Shown here: one piece after another, positions 32,950-41,564 of the stretch
How the letters are laid out: each line of letters opens with the position of its first letter
Numbering within the stretch: position 1 is the stretch's first letter
Source of the DNA: Pyxidicoccus fallax
GTDB lineage: Bacteria; Myxococcota; Myxococcia; Myxococcales; Myxococcaceae
Assembly: GCF_012933655.1 (NCBI RefSeq)
Contig: NZ_JABBJJ010000040.1
Span: forward strand, 1-55,306
Direction of reading: 5' to 3'
Length of the DNA stretch: 55,306 bases
Notes under the pieces: model-generated
Told to the model about the DNA's origin: nothing
The model's database searches: none
Seen by the model: the letters and a program-made list of their open reading frames with translations, nothing else
Translations under genes and position numbers: made by a program

Positions 32950-34395
32950 ATGTCGAAGAACACCCCCGTCCGTCCTCGCGCTGTCCTCGTCGGGGTCCAG
33001 TTTCCCAGCGTCTCGGACACGGAGCACGCCGCCGACCTCGCGGAGCTTCGCAGGCTGGTGCACACCCTGGGGTACGACGCGGTCGCCACCGTGTCCCAGC
33101 GTCGCACGAGGCTGGCCTCCGGAACGGTGCTCGGCACGGGCAAGCTCAAGGAGCTGGCCGCGCTCACCGGAGGTGCGGGGGTCGTGACGTCGGGCGCGCG
33201 CACCGCGACCTCCAAGGCTCGCGAGCGGTGGGAGGCGGAAGCGGAAGAGGCCGCCGAGGGGGAGGCCGACGCCGAGGCGCCCGAGGCGGACGACGCCGAG
33301 ATGGAGGAGGAAGAGGAAGAGGCCGCCCCGCCCGAGGAGCTGACGGTCCCCAGTGAAGGCGATTCCACCCCGCGTCCCACGGTGGTGGTCGTCGACCACG
33401 AGCTCTCACCCAGCCAGCTTCGCAACCTCGAGAAGGCCACGGGGGCGCAGGTGCTGGACCGCACGGGGGTGATTGTCGACATCTTCCACCGGCATGCGAG
33501 GAGTCACGAGGCGCGCATGCAGGTGGAGATTGCCCGGCTCAACTACCTCGCCCCCCGGCTGCGAGAGTCCACCGGAGGCCGCGAGCGCCAGCAGGGCCGT
33601 GGCTCCGGTGACTCCGCGGTGGAGCTCGACCGGCGCAAGATTCGCGACCGGCTCGCGGAGCTGCGCGAGGGGCTCGCCGCCATCCAGCGGGAGCAGGACC
33701 ACCGCCGGTATGCCCGGAGGGACCAGCTCCGGGTGGCGCTGGTGGGCTACACCAATGCGGGGAAGTCCTCGCTGATGCGCGCCCTCACCGGCAGCGAGGT
33801 GCTCGTCGCGGATCAGCTCTTCGCCACGCTCGACACCACGGTGCGAGCGCTGCAGCCGGAGACCCGCCCACGCGTGCTGGTCTCCGACACCGTGGGCTTC
33901 ATCCAGAAGCTGCCGCACGACCTCGTCGCCTCGTTCCGCTCCACCCTGGACGAGGCGCTGGAAGCCTCGCTGCTGCTCTACGTGGTGGATGCGTCCGACC
34001 CGACCTGCGATGCACAGCTCGAAGTGACCCGGGCGGTGCTCCGGGAGATTGGCGCGGATGCCGTCCCCAGCAGGCTCTTGCTGAACAAGGTGGACCGGCT
34101 GGACGCGGAGGCACGGGACGCGCTGCGGACCCGGTACCCGGACGCCCTCCAGCTCTCGGCGCACCGGCCGGAGGACGTGTCGGGGCTGCGCCAGCACATC
34201 ATCCAGTTTTTCGAGGCCACCATGGTCGAGGCCGACCTGGTCATTCCGTACGCCAGCCAGGGACGTCTCGGCGAGGTGTACGAGCACACCACGGTGGTCT
34301 CCCAGGAGTTCGACGAGCACGGCAGGAAGCTGCGCGTGCGAGGCCTGCCGGCGGCCATCGCCCGGCTCACCCAGGCCTTCCCTGGCACGAGGTGA
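32950..34395 (+). CDS. hflX: HflX-family ribosome-associated GTPase with acidic insertion
   Basis: The product is 481 residues. The N-terminal HflX domain is interrupted at about 92-131 by a very acidic, Ala/Glu-rich low-complexity segment. Then come VVVDHELSPSQLRNLE, the coiled-coil region and the G domain: P-loop GYTNAGKSS (266-274), G3 DTVGF and G4 NKVD. HflX binds 50S subunits and splits stalled or heat-damaged ribosomes. The usual GPGE-x-LE-x-DRR motif is altered to GSGDSAVELDRR. The ATG at 32950 follows AGAGGG. It may be a second, specialised HflX. Confidence 0.9.
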   Translation: MSKNTPVRPRAVLVGVQFPSVSDTEHAADLAELRRLVHTLGYDAVATVSQRRTRLASGTVLGTGKLKELAALTGGAGVVTSGARTATSKARERWEAEAEEAAEGEADAEAPEADDAEMEEEEEEAAPPEELTVPSEGDSTPRPTVVVVDHELSPSQLRNLEKATGAQVLDRTGVIVDIFHRHARSHEARMQVEIARLNYLAPRLRESTGGRERQQGRGSGDSAVELDRRKIRDRLAELREGLAAIQREQDHRRYARRDQLRVALVGYTNAGKSSLMRALTGSEVLVADQLFATLDTTVRALQPETRPRVLVSDTVGFIQKLPHDLVASFRSTLDEALEASLLLYVVDASDPTCDAQLEVTRAVLREIGADAVPSRLLLNKVDRLDAEARDALRTRYPDALQLSAHRPEDVSGLRQHIIQFFEATMVEADLVIPYASQGRLGEVYEHTTVVSQEFDEHGRKLRVRGLPAAIARLTQAFPGTR

Positions 34396-34456
34396 AGGCT
34401 CCACCGCGCCGTTGATGTGGCCTACACTCGGGGCCCCTCGCTTCCCGGACGGCTCC

Positions 34457-35761
34457 ATGTTCCCCCTGCGCTCCGCCCTGTCCCTCCTCCTGTGCACCGC
34501 GCTTGGCCTCGTCTCCACGCGGGCCCACGCCCAGCCCGCGCGTGAGGACGCCGCGCGCCTGGAACGCGCCCGCGGGCTGCTGCGCCAGGTGCCCCTCATC
34601 GATGGGCACAATGATTTGCCGTGGCAGTTTCGCGAGCGGGTGGGCAATCGGCTCGCCGCGCTCGACCTCACCCAGGATGGCCGCAAGCTCGAACCGCCGC
34701 TGCACACCGACCTGCGCCGCCTGCGCGAGGGTGGGGTGGGGGGCGTGTTCTGGAGCGTCTACGTCCCGGCGGACCTGGAGGGCGGCGCGGCCATCCAGGC
34801 CACGCTCGAGCAGATCGACGTGGTGCACCGGCTCGTGGAGCGCTACCCGCAGCAGCTCTCGCTCGCGTTGACGGCGGACGACGTGGAGCGCGCCCACCGC
34901 GCGAGCCGGGTCGCCTCGCTCATCGGCATGGAAGGGGGGCACTCCATCGGCGGCTCGCTGGGGGTGCTGCGCCAGATGTACCGCGCCGGCGCGCGCTATC
35001 TCACCCTCACTCACTCGAAGAACGTGCCCTGGGCGGAGTCCGCCACCGACGCGCCCATGGCCACACCCCTCACCGAGCAGGGCCGCGCGGTGGTGCGGGA
35101 GATGAATCGGCTGGGGATGCTGGTGGACCTCTCGCACGTGTCGGCGCGCACGATGAACGCGGTGCTGGACCTCTCGCAGGCCCCCGTCATCTTCTCCCAC
35201 TCCTCGACGTTCGCTCTCGACCCGCACCCGCGCAATGTCCCGGACGAGGTGTTGCGGCGGCTGTCGAAGAATGGCGGCCTGGTGATGGTGACCTTCGTCC
35301 CCGGCTTCATCTCCGATGAGGTGCGCAAGTACAGCGCCGAGGAGAGTGCCGCCGCCGAGCGCTTCAAGGTGCTGCATGCCGGCAACCCTGACGCGGCGAA
35401 GGCCGCCCTCACGGCGTGGAGGTCGGCGAACCCCGCGCCCCGTGCGACGCTGGCCCAGGTGGCGGACCACATCGACCACGTGCGCAAGCTCGCCGGCATC
35501 GACTCGGTGGGGCTGGGCTCGGACTTCGACGGCATCTCCACGACCATCCAGGGGCTCGAGGGCGTGGAGACCTATCCCGCGCTGCTCGCGGAGCTGCTGC
35601 GCCGCGGCTACTCGGATGAGGACGTGCGCAAGGTGGCCGGGAAGAACCTGCTGCGGGTGATGCGTCAGGCGGAGGCAACGGCCAGGCGCCTGCAGAAGGA
35701 ACGGCTCGCGGAGGATCCGCCCGCCGAGGCGGAGAAGCCCGTGGCGGGAGCCGGCAAGTAG
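34457..35761 (+). CDS. Secreted membrane-dipeptidase-like peptidase (family M19)
   Basis: The product is 434 residues with a signal peptide (SLLLCTALGLVSTRAHA). Zinc ligands of renal dipeptidase-like enzymes are visible: His51 and Asp53 in LIDGHNDLPW, Glu in GMEGGHSIGG, His in VDLSHVS and in VIFSHSS, and the late Asp in VGLGSDFDGI. It cleaves dipeptides, probably in the periplasm. The C-terminus ends in a charged, disordered tail (EDPPAEAEKPVAG). The ATG at 34457 starts the signal peptide. It may be co-transcribed with the SDR gene 20 bp downstream. Confidence 0.92.
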   Translation: MFPLRSALSLLLCTALGLVSTRAHAQPAREDAARLERARGLLRQVPLIDGHNDLPWQFRERVGNRLAALDLTQDGRKLEPPLHTDLRRLREGGVGGVFWSVYVPADLEGGAAIQATLEQIDVVHRLVERYPQQLSLALTADDVERAHRASRVASLIGMEGGHSIGGSLGVLRQMYRAGARYLTLTHSKNVPWAESATDAPMATPLTEQGRAVVREMNRLGMLVDLSHVSARTMNAVLDLSQAPVIFSHSSTFALDPHPRNVPDEVLRRLSKNGGLVMVTFVPGFISDEVRKYSAEESAAAERFKVLHAGNPDAAKAALTAWRSANPAPRATLAQVADHIDHVRKLAGIDSVGLGSDFDGISTTIQGLEGVETYPALLAELLRRGYSDEDVRKVAGKNLLRVMRQAEATARRLQKERLAEDPPAEAEKPVAGAGK

Positions 35762-35781
35762 GCACAAGGGAGGGTGAGGCC

Positions 35782-36639
35782 ATGGCGGAGCAGGAGCTGA
35801 AGGGCAAGACGTTCCTCGTCACCGGAGCGAACTCGGGCATCGGCCGGGCCACGGCGGAGGCGCTCGCTTCACGCGGAGCCGCGGTGGTGATGGCCTCGCG
35901 CTCCGCCGAGCGCACGCTGCCCGTCATCGAGGACATCCGCCGCGAGCACCCGGGCGCGGACCTGGAGTTCCTCCCGCTGGACCTCGCCTCGCTGCACGCG
36001 GTGAAGGAATCCGCCGAGCGCTTCCTCGCCACGGGCCGGCCCCTCGACGTGCTCATCAACAACGCGGGCATCGCCGCGACACCCGGGGTGACGCGGGACG
36101 GCTTCGAGGTGACGTTCGGGACGAACCACCTCGGGCCCTTCCTCTTCACCTCGCTGCTGCTGCCCCGGCTTCAGGAGGCGAAGCGGGCGCGCATCGTCAA
36201 CGTGGCGAGCCGCGCGCACGCACGGGTAAGCGGCATCGACTGGAACATGCTCGAGCGGCCCACGCGCAGCGTGCCGGAGCGGCTGCGGATGTACGGGGTG
36301 AGCAAGCTGATGAACGTGCTGCACGCGGCCGAGCTGGCCCGGCGGCTGGCCGGCACCGGGGTGACGACCTACGCCCTGCACCCCGGGGTGGTGGCGTCCG
36401 AAATCTGGCGCGAGGCGCCCTGGCCCATCCGCCCGGTGATGAAGCTCTTCATGCTCTCCAACGAGCAGGGCGCGCGCACCTCGCTGTACTGCGCCACCGC
36501 TCCGGAGCTGGAGACCGTCAGCGGCCGCTACTACGACGCCTCCCGGGAGCGGACGCCGAGCCCCTCGGCGCAGGACGCCACGCTCGCTCGCGAGCTGTAC
36601 GAGCGCTCCGAGGCGATGGTGAAGCGCGTGCTCGGCTGA
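35782..36639 (+). CDS. Short-chain dehydrogenase/reductase (retinol dehydrogenase-like)
   Basis: The product is 285 residues. The cofactor motif is TGANSGIGRATA (residues about 14-25), followed by LDVLINNAG, the catalytic Ser in NVASRAH and YGVSK (Tyr-x-x-x-Lys). The late segment ALHPGVVASEIWRE is typical of retinol-dehydrogenase/WWOX-like SDRs. It uses NAD(P)H to oxidise or reduce alcohols and ketones; the substrate is unknown. GGGAGGGTG precedes the ATG. It is convergent with the TetR gene. Confidence 0.9.
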   Translation: MAEQELKGKTFLVTGANSGIGRATAEALASRGAAVVMASRSAERTLPVIEDIRREHPGADLEFLPLDLASLHAVKESAERFLATGRPLDVLINNAGIAATPGVTRDGFEVTFGTNHLGPFLFTSLLLPRLQEAKRARIVNVASRAHARVSGIDWNMLERPTRSVPERLRMYGVSKLMNVLHAAELARRLAGTGVTTYALHPGVVASEIWREAPWPIRPVMKLFMLSNEQGARTSLYCATAPELETVSGRYYDASRERTPSPSAQDATLARELYERSEAMVKRVLG

Positions 36640-36696
36640 GCGGGCGGGGAGGCCGTCAACGGGAGCCCCGGAAGAGGGGACGGGCAGCGGGAGGGC

Positions 36697-37323
36697 TCAC
36701 GTCTCTGGCGGCGGCGCGAACTGCCGGAGGATGACCTTCGCGAGGAACGCGCGGAAGCGACGCATGGAGTCGGCGTCATTCTCGAGACCGGAGTTGCGCA
36801 AGAGCTTCGGACCGAGCACGGGCAGCCCGACCAGGGCGAGCGACGCGAGCACCACGAGGTGCGCCGTGTCCTCCCGGGGCGGCGGCTTCTTCCGCCCGTG
36901 CTTCGACTTGCGCAACGCGTGCGTCGCGTCGACGACCGCGGAGAGCGGGACCTCACCGCCGGTGACGTGACGCCCTTCGAGCGCGATCCACAGGAGCACG
37001 CGCGCATGCCCGGAGCCGGCCAGCGCGTCGAAGACGGCGTCGAGCATCGCCGCGAGCTCCGCCTCCTCGCCCCGTGACTTCTGGAGCGCCTCGACCAGCC
37101 GCGCGTGGATGGCCTGCAGCGCCCGCTCGACGACCGCGTCGACGAGCGCCTCGCGGCTGCCGAAGTGGTGGAGCACCGTGGGGTGCGACACGCCCGCGTC
37201 GGCCGCGACCTCCTGGAGGCGGATGCCCCCCGGGCCGGCAAGCACGAGGCGCTTCTCCGCGGCGTCGAGAATCTCCGTGCGCGCGGCCGCCGCGTCACGC
37301 CTCTTGCGCTTCGTCTCGGCCAT
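36697..37323 (-). CDS. TetR-family transcriptional regulator
   Basis: The product is 208 residues from the ATG at 37323. The N-terminal HTH is RTEILDAAEKRLVLAGPGGIRLQEVAADAGVSHPTVLHHFGSREALVDAVV (first 70 residues). A helical ligand-binding domain follows, rich in Leu and Ala. It is divergent from the Coq4-like gene across a 107-bp gap holding two TetR-type palindromes, so it probably represses that gene and itself. Upstream in-frame Met codons lie inside the operator region and are rejected. Confidence 0.9.
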   Translation of the reverse strand: MAETKRKRRDAAAARTEILDAAEKRLVLAGPGGIRLQEVAADAGVSHPTVLHHFGSREALVDAVVERALQAIHARLVEALQKSRGEEAELAAMLDAVFDALAGSGHARVLLWIALEGRHVTGGEVPLSAVVDATHALRKSKHGRKKPPPREDTAHLVVLASLALVGLPVLGPKLLRNSGLENDADSMRRFRAFLAKVILRQFAPPPET

Positions 37324-37354
37324 GGATGGCACCATCTCACGGTGGGGGCTTATC

Positions 37355-37390
37355 GACAAGTCTGTCAGCAGGCTGTTGACAAGATTGTTA
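37355..37390. promoter_or_regulatory. Paired TetR-type operator in the tetR-coq4 intergenic region
   Basis: GACAAGTCTGTC (37355-37366) is a GACA-N4-TGTC palindrome. TGACAAGATTGTTA (37377-37390) repeats the pattern 23 bp on, slightly more than two helical turns. A TTGACA (-35-like, 37376-37381) overlaps the second site, so binding would block transcription of the Coq4-like gene. Confidence 0.55.
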
Positions 37391-37430
37391 GTAAGTCCCA
37401 AGGTCGTACCCGTAGCAGAGGAGGATTCCC

Positions 37431-38153
37431 ATGCCGCATCTGCAATTCGCTCCCCGTCGCGCGTTCCATGCCGCCCGCATCCTCGCCAGGGACCCGGACG
37501 ACCTGCCGCAGGTCTTCACCATCATCGAGTCGCTCTCGCTCGACACGATGCACCGGATCGCGTCGGGACTCCGTCGCAGCGAGACCGGCCGCGCGCTGCT
37601 CGCGAAGAAGCCGGACATCGTGGACGTGCTCGTGGATCGCTCGGCTCTCGCGCGGCTCCCCGAAGGCTCACTCGGGCGCGCGTACCTCGACTTCGTCGAG
37701 CGCGAGAACATCTCCGCGCAGGGAATCCGCGATGCGGGAGCGAAGGGGTCGACGCTCGGCAAGTCGCTCCCCGCGCCGCTCGACTGGGTGCACGCTCGCA
37801 TGCGCGACACGCACGACCTGTGGCACGCCGCGACCGGTTATCACGGCGACGTGCTCGGCGAGACGGCGCTCCTCGCCTTCACCCTGGCGCAGACGAAGAA
37901 CCCCGCCATCGCCCTGATTGCCGCCATCGGGCTCTTCAAGACGCTCGGCGCGCCCAAAGCGAAGCTGTCGCGCGCCACCATCCTCGACGGCTTCCGCCGC
38001 GGCCGGAAGGCCGTGTGGCTCCCGGCCGTCGACTGGGAGTCGCTCCTCGCGCTGCCGCTCGAAGAGGTGCGCCGCCGGCTGAACCTCGAGGCCCCGCGCG
38101 ACTACCGTCCCATCCGGAGCTCGGAGCTCAAGGCGCGCCAGGCCGCGGCCTGA
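37431..38153 (+). CDS. Coq4-family protein
   Basis: The product is 240 residues. The family's zinc-binding motif is present as HDLWHAATGYHGDVLGE (128-144), with His128, Asp129, His132 and Glu144. In eukaryotes Coq4 organises ubiquinone synthesis and has recently been linked to C1 decarboxylation-hydroxylation of the quinone ring. Bacterial homologues are less studied. The remaining sequence is helical with an N-terminal FAPRRAFHAARIL. GAGGAGG precedes the ATG. It stands alone with a divergent TetR, not in a quinone operon, so its role here is open. Confidence 0.82.
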   Translation: MPHLQFAPRRAFHAARILARDPDDLPQVFTIIESLSLDTMHRIASGLRRSETGRALLAKKPDIVDVLVDRSALARLPEGSLGRAYLDFVERENISAQGIRDAGAKGSTLGKSLPAPLDWVHARMRDTHDLWHAATGYHGDVLGETALLAFTLAQTKNPAIALIAAIGLFKTLGAPKAKLSRATILDGFRRGRKAVWLPAVDWESLLALPLEEVRRRLNLEAPRDYRPIRSSELKARQAAA

Positions 38154-38178
38154 GCCTGCCGGGCACTGCGCACCAGGC

Positions 38179-38844
38179 TTATTCGACCAGGGGCGCTGGA
38201 ACGGTGGAGACGCCTTGTTCCAGCGCCGCCTGGTGCTGAGCCGCCAGGGCCTTCTGATACGCGGGGCGCTGGGCCAGCCTCCGCCAATACGCCTGCACGG
38301 CCGCGGGAAGCGCTTCCTCCATGCCGAGATAGCCCGCCAGCATCAGGGCATAGCCCACGGAAACATCCGCGGCGGTGAAGCGCTCACCGCACAGATGGGG
38401 TTGCGTGGTCAGCACGCTGTCGATGCCTCGCAGTCTGGCGAGAAACCAGCGGCTGTAGTCCTCGACCACCTGGGGCTGACGGCGTTCAGGCGGCTCGAAG
38501 CGTCCGTAGCGCAGCACCAGGGTCTGCGGAAAGGTGAGGGTGGCTTCACCGAAATGCAGCCAGTTCAGATAGGCGCCGTAGTCCTTCTCTTCGGGAGCGA
38601 CGGCCAGTGACGTGCCTCCGTAGCGTGTCACCAGGTACTGCGTGATGGCCGCCGACTCGGTCATGCGTGTGTCGCCGTCGGTGAAGAGGGGAACCGTTCC
38701 CAGACGGTTGAGCTCCAGGAACTCCTTCGACCTGACCCGGGGCGGGAAGGGCAACATCTTGAGTTCGTAGGTCAGCCCCAGCTCCTCCAGGGTCCAAAGC
38801 GGACGGAAGGAGCGGGCGCTCATGCAGTGGTAGAGGGTGATCAT
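38179..38844 (-). CDS. Glutathione S-transferase
   Basis: The product is 221 residues. The N-terminal thioredoxin-like domain (MITLYHCMSARSFRPLWTLEELGL, then LGTVPLFTDGDTRMTESAAITQYL with the cis-Pro and the glutathione-binding Glu-Ser) is followed by a helical C-terminal domain with FTAADVSVGYALMLA. It conjugates glutathione or reduces peroxides in the cytoplasm. The start is the ATG at 38844, not the TTG one codon before it. It is convergent with the Coq4-like gene, 25 bp away. Confidence 0.9.
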   Translation of the reverse strand: MITLYHCMSARSFRPLWTLEELGLTYELKMLPFPPRVRSKEFLELNRLGTVPLFTDGDTRMTESAAITQYLVTRYGGTSLAVAPEEKDYGAYLNWLHFGEATLTFPQTLVLRYGRFEPPERRQPQVVEDYSRWFLARLRGIDSVLTTQPHLCGERFTAADVSVGYALMLAGYLGMEEALPAAVQAYWRRLAQRPAYQKALAAQHQAALEQGVSTVPAPLVE

Positions 38845-39035
38845 CAAGGCTGCCTTTTACCGGGGCTTGCTGCGCGCCCGCACATGCCAGACATCCGCGC
38901 CGAGCTCGCCTGTGAAGCACCAGCGGTGTGGTGCGCCCCCACGCCCGGTAAACAGCAAGATTGGAAAATTACTTAAAAGTTGAAATATAAGTACTGTCGT
39001 AGCGAGGTTGCTGAACCAACTACGAGAGAGCACGA

Positions 39036-41480
39036 GTGAAGACATCGAAGAAGCGGAGTGGCCTGGCGTGGGCGTGGTTGCTGGGGCTCGCGGTGGGCTG
39101 TGGTGGCGCGGAAGAAGGAGGCTCCGCGCCCGGGGAAGCGGCGATTGCGTCGCGGCAGCAGGCGGTGGAGGAGACGCTGGCGGTGGCCGGGCCGGCGAAG
39201 CCCGGCAGCCGGGGCCGTGAGTTCTGGCTGGCCCTCCCGACGAACGTGGCCAGCGGCTCGGCGCCGACGCTGACGCTGTTCATCAGCGGCGAGACGGCCG
39301 CCACGGGCACGGTGCGCATCCCGGGCCTGGTCCACACGCAGGGCTTCTCCGTGACGCCGGGGCAGGTGACGTCGGTGTCCATTCCCTCGGGCGCCGCGCT
39401 GTCGACGGCCAATGGCGTGGAGAACAAGGGCGTCCACGTCTCCGCGGACGCGGACATCACGGTCCAGGTGATGAGTCGTGCCTCCCGCTCCACCGAGGCC
39501 TTCCTGGGCCTGCCGGTGTCCGCGCTGGGCACGGAGTACGTGGTGGCCGCCTCCGCCAGCTCCAGGGTCTCCCGGGGCACGCAGCTCGCGGTGGTGGGCA
39601 CGGAGAGCGGCACGCGCGTGACGTTCACCCCGCGGCAGGGCAGCCCGTCCACCATCAGCCTCAATCCGGGCGAGGTCTTCCAGTACGCGGGCACCTCGGC
39701 GGGAGGCGCCGACCTGACCGGCGCCGTCATCACGTCGGACAAGCCGGTGGCGGTGCTGAGCGGCAGCCGGTGCTCCGGAGCGCCCGACGCGAAGACGGGC
39801 ACGTGCGGCCTCCAGGTCGAGCAGCTCCCGCCGACGAAGGCCTGGGGCCGCTACTTCCTGGCCATGCCAATGGCTGGCTCCAGGGGAGGGGACACCTTCC
39901 GCGTCGTCGCCTCCACTAACGGCACCCGGGTCCGCATCAACGCGAAGGAGGTGTCGCTGAACCGGGGGCAGGCCTGGCAGGGCAGCCTTCAGTCGGAGGT
40001 GGTCATCCACGCCAGCCAGCCCGTCCTGGTGACCCAGTACGCCCACGGCAGCCCGGCCATGATGCTCGTCCCGCCCGTGGCCCAGTACCTCAACGAGTAC
40101 ACGGTGACGGCGCTGCCCACCCCGTCCGGCAAGAGCTACCTCAACCTCATCGTGCGCGGGAACACCTGGCACCAGGTGGAGGTGGACGGCCGGCCGATTC
40201 CGCTGCTCAAGCTCCGGTACCTCACCTGGAACTACTACGGCGCGCAGCTCGAGGTGGCGCCGGGCACGCACCGGGTGACGTCGCCGCTGCCGCTGGGCGT
40301 CTCCGTCCATGGCGTGGGCACGGAGCTGTCCTACGCCTATCCGGGCGGCATGTCGCAGGTCCCCGTGGCGGCGGTGCACAGCCTGAAGCTGACGCCGCGC
40401 TACAACATCGGCCATGCCGGCGCCGAGGTCTGCGTGTCGGCGAAGGTGGCGGACGTGAATGGTCAGCCCGTGCCGGACATCGACGTGGGCTTCACCGCGC
40501 TGCGCTGGCCGGTGCAGGCGGTGACGCTGTCCACCGGCGCGGACGGCCTGGCCGCGTGGTGCCAGACGCGCACCAGTCAGTCCATCGACCTGCTGAAGGC
40601 CACCGTGAACGAGCAGGTGGAATACGGCTTCGTCGCCTGGCGCGCCAGCCAGTCTCCGCCGGTGGTGGACGCGGGCTCGGACGCGAGTGGCTGGGTGGGC
40701 ACCGAGCTGACGCTGAACGGCTCGGCCTCGGATCCGGACGGGACGCCGCTCACGTACCAGTGGACCGTCACCCCGGGCGAGGACGTGCCGCCCGGCGTCA
40801 CCTGCACCTTCGGCTCGCCGGAGGCCCTCACCACCACGTTCCTCTGCGACCAGGCCGGCACGTACACCGTGACGCTGACGGCGACGGACGGCGCCACCGC
40901 GCCGGTGTCCGACAGCCTCCAGGTGACGCAGGCGTTCGCATCCGACGTGACGCTGTGCAACCTGCCGCGCTACACGCGCGACACGGAGCGTGAGCTGTGT
41001 GGCTTCACGACGCACTTCGGTGACGACAGCGGCATTGTCGAGGCGTGGTTCACCGTGGACGGCGGCGAGCCGCTCCACGTCGAGCCGGACCTGAACGCCG
41101 GGTTCGTCCGCCTGCCGTACACCTTCGCGGAGGGCGAGCACGTCGTCACCCTGAGCGCTCGTAACGCCAACGGCCGGGTCACCACGAAGCAGCAGATGAT
41201 GCGCGTGGACCTCACACCGCCGGGGGTCTCCGTGCTGTCGCCCCAGGAGCAGGCCGTGCTGGAAAGCCCCCTGGTGGACGTCACCACGTTCGTCCAGGAC
41301 GCCAGCCCGGTGACGGTGACGACGCAGTTCGTGCAGTCCTCCACGGTGGAGGCTGGCACGGGCACCGTCACCCACAGGGTGGACCTGGTGAACAGGGATT
41401 GGAACGTGGTGCTGGTGCAGGCCCGCGACGCGGCCGGCAACTTCACCGAGGTGCTCGTCCCCGTGTACGTCTCCTGGTAG
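39036..41480 (+). CDS. Large surface lipoprotein with IgGFc-binding, Ig-like and PKD domains
   Basis: The product is 814 residues from the GTG at 39036. It has a lipoprotein signal with lipobox LGLAVGCGG. Residues about 55-440 match the bacterial IgGFc_binding domain (GREFWLALPTNV, EYVVAASASS, NPGEVFQYAG, SDKPVAVLSGSRC, YFLAMPMAG). A beta-sandwich lies at about 445-540, a PKD domain at about 545-635 (VDAGSDASGWVGTELTLNGSASDPDG, YQWTV), and further Ig-like modules reach the C-terminus. It is outer-membrane anchored and probably adhesive. The preceding 190 bp is AT-rich and should hold the promoter. A strong hairpin follows the stop. Confidence 0.85.
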   Translation: MKTSKKRSGLAWAWLLGLAVGCGGAEEGGSAPGEAAIASRQQAVEETLAVAGPAKPGSRGREFWLALPTNVASGSAPTLTLFISGETAATGTVRIPGLVHTQGFSVTPGQVTSVSIPSGAALSTANGVENKGVHVSADADITVQVMSRASRSTEAFLGLPVSALGTEYVVAASASSRVSRGTQLAVVGTESGTRVTFTPRQGSPSTISLNPGEVFQYAGTSAGGADLTGAVITSDKPVAVLSGSRCSGAPDAKTGTCGLQVEQLPPTKAWGRYFLAMPMAGSRGGDTFRVVASTNGTRVRINAKEVSLNRGQAWQGSLQSEVVIHASQPVLVTQYAHGSPAMMLVPPVAQYLNEYTVTALPTPSGKSYLNLIVRGNTWHQVEVDGRPIPLLKLRYLTWNYYGAQLEVAPGTHRVTSPLPLGVSVHGVGTELSYAYPGGMSQVPVAAVHSLKLTPRYNIGHAGAEVCVSAKVADVNGQPVPDIDVGFTALRWPVQAVTLSTGADGLAAWCQTRTSQSIDLLKATVNEQVEYGFVAWRASQSPPVVDAGSDASGWVGTELTLNGSASDPDGTPLTYQWTVTPGEDVPPGVTCTFGSPEALTTTFLCDQAGTYTVTLTATDGATAPVSDSLQVTQAFASDVTLCNLPRYTRDTERELCGFTTHFGDDSGIVEAWFTVDGGEPLHVEPDLNAGFVRLPYTFAEGEHVVTLSARNANGRVTTKQQMMRVDLTPPGVSVLSPQEQAVLESPLVDVTTFVQDASPVTVTTQFVQSSTVEAGTGTVTHRVDLVNRDWNVVLVQARDAAGNFTEVLVPVYVSW

Positions 41481-41491
41481 CAGGAGGCGCC

Positions 41492-41524
41492 GCGGAGCGC
41501 CGGGACGTGCCTCCGGCGCTCCGC
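41492..41524. terminator. Bidirectional hairpin between convergent genes
   Basis: GCGGAGCGCCGG (41492-41503) pairs over 12 bp with CCGGCGCTCCGC (41513-41524) across a 9-nt loop, midway between stops at 41480 and 41565. It has no T-tract. Confidence 0.6.
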
Positions 41525-41564
41525 CCGTGGTTCCTGCTCCGTGCGGACGGTAATGAGGACCCGG

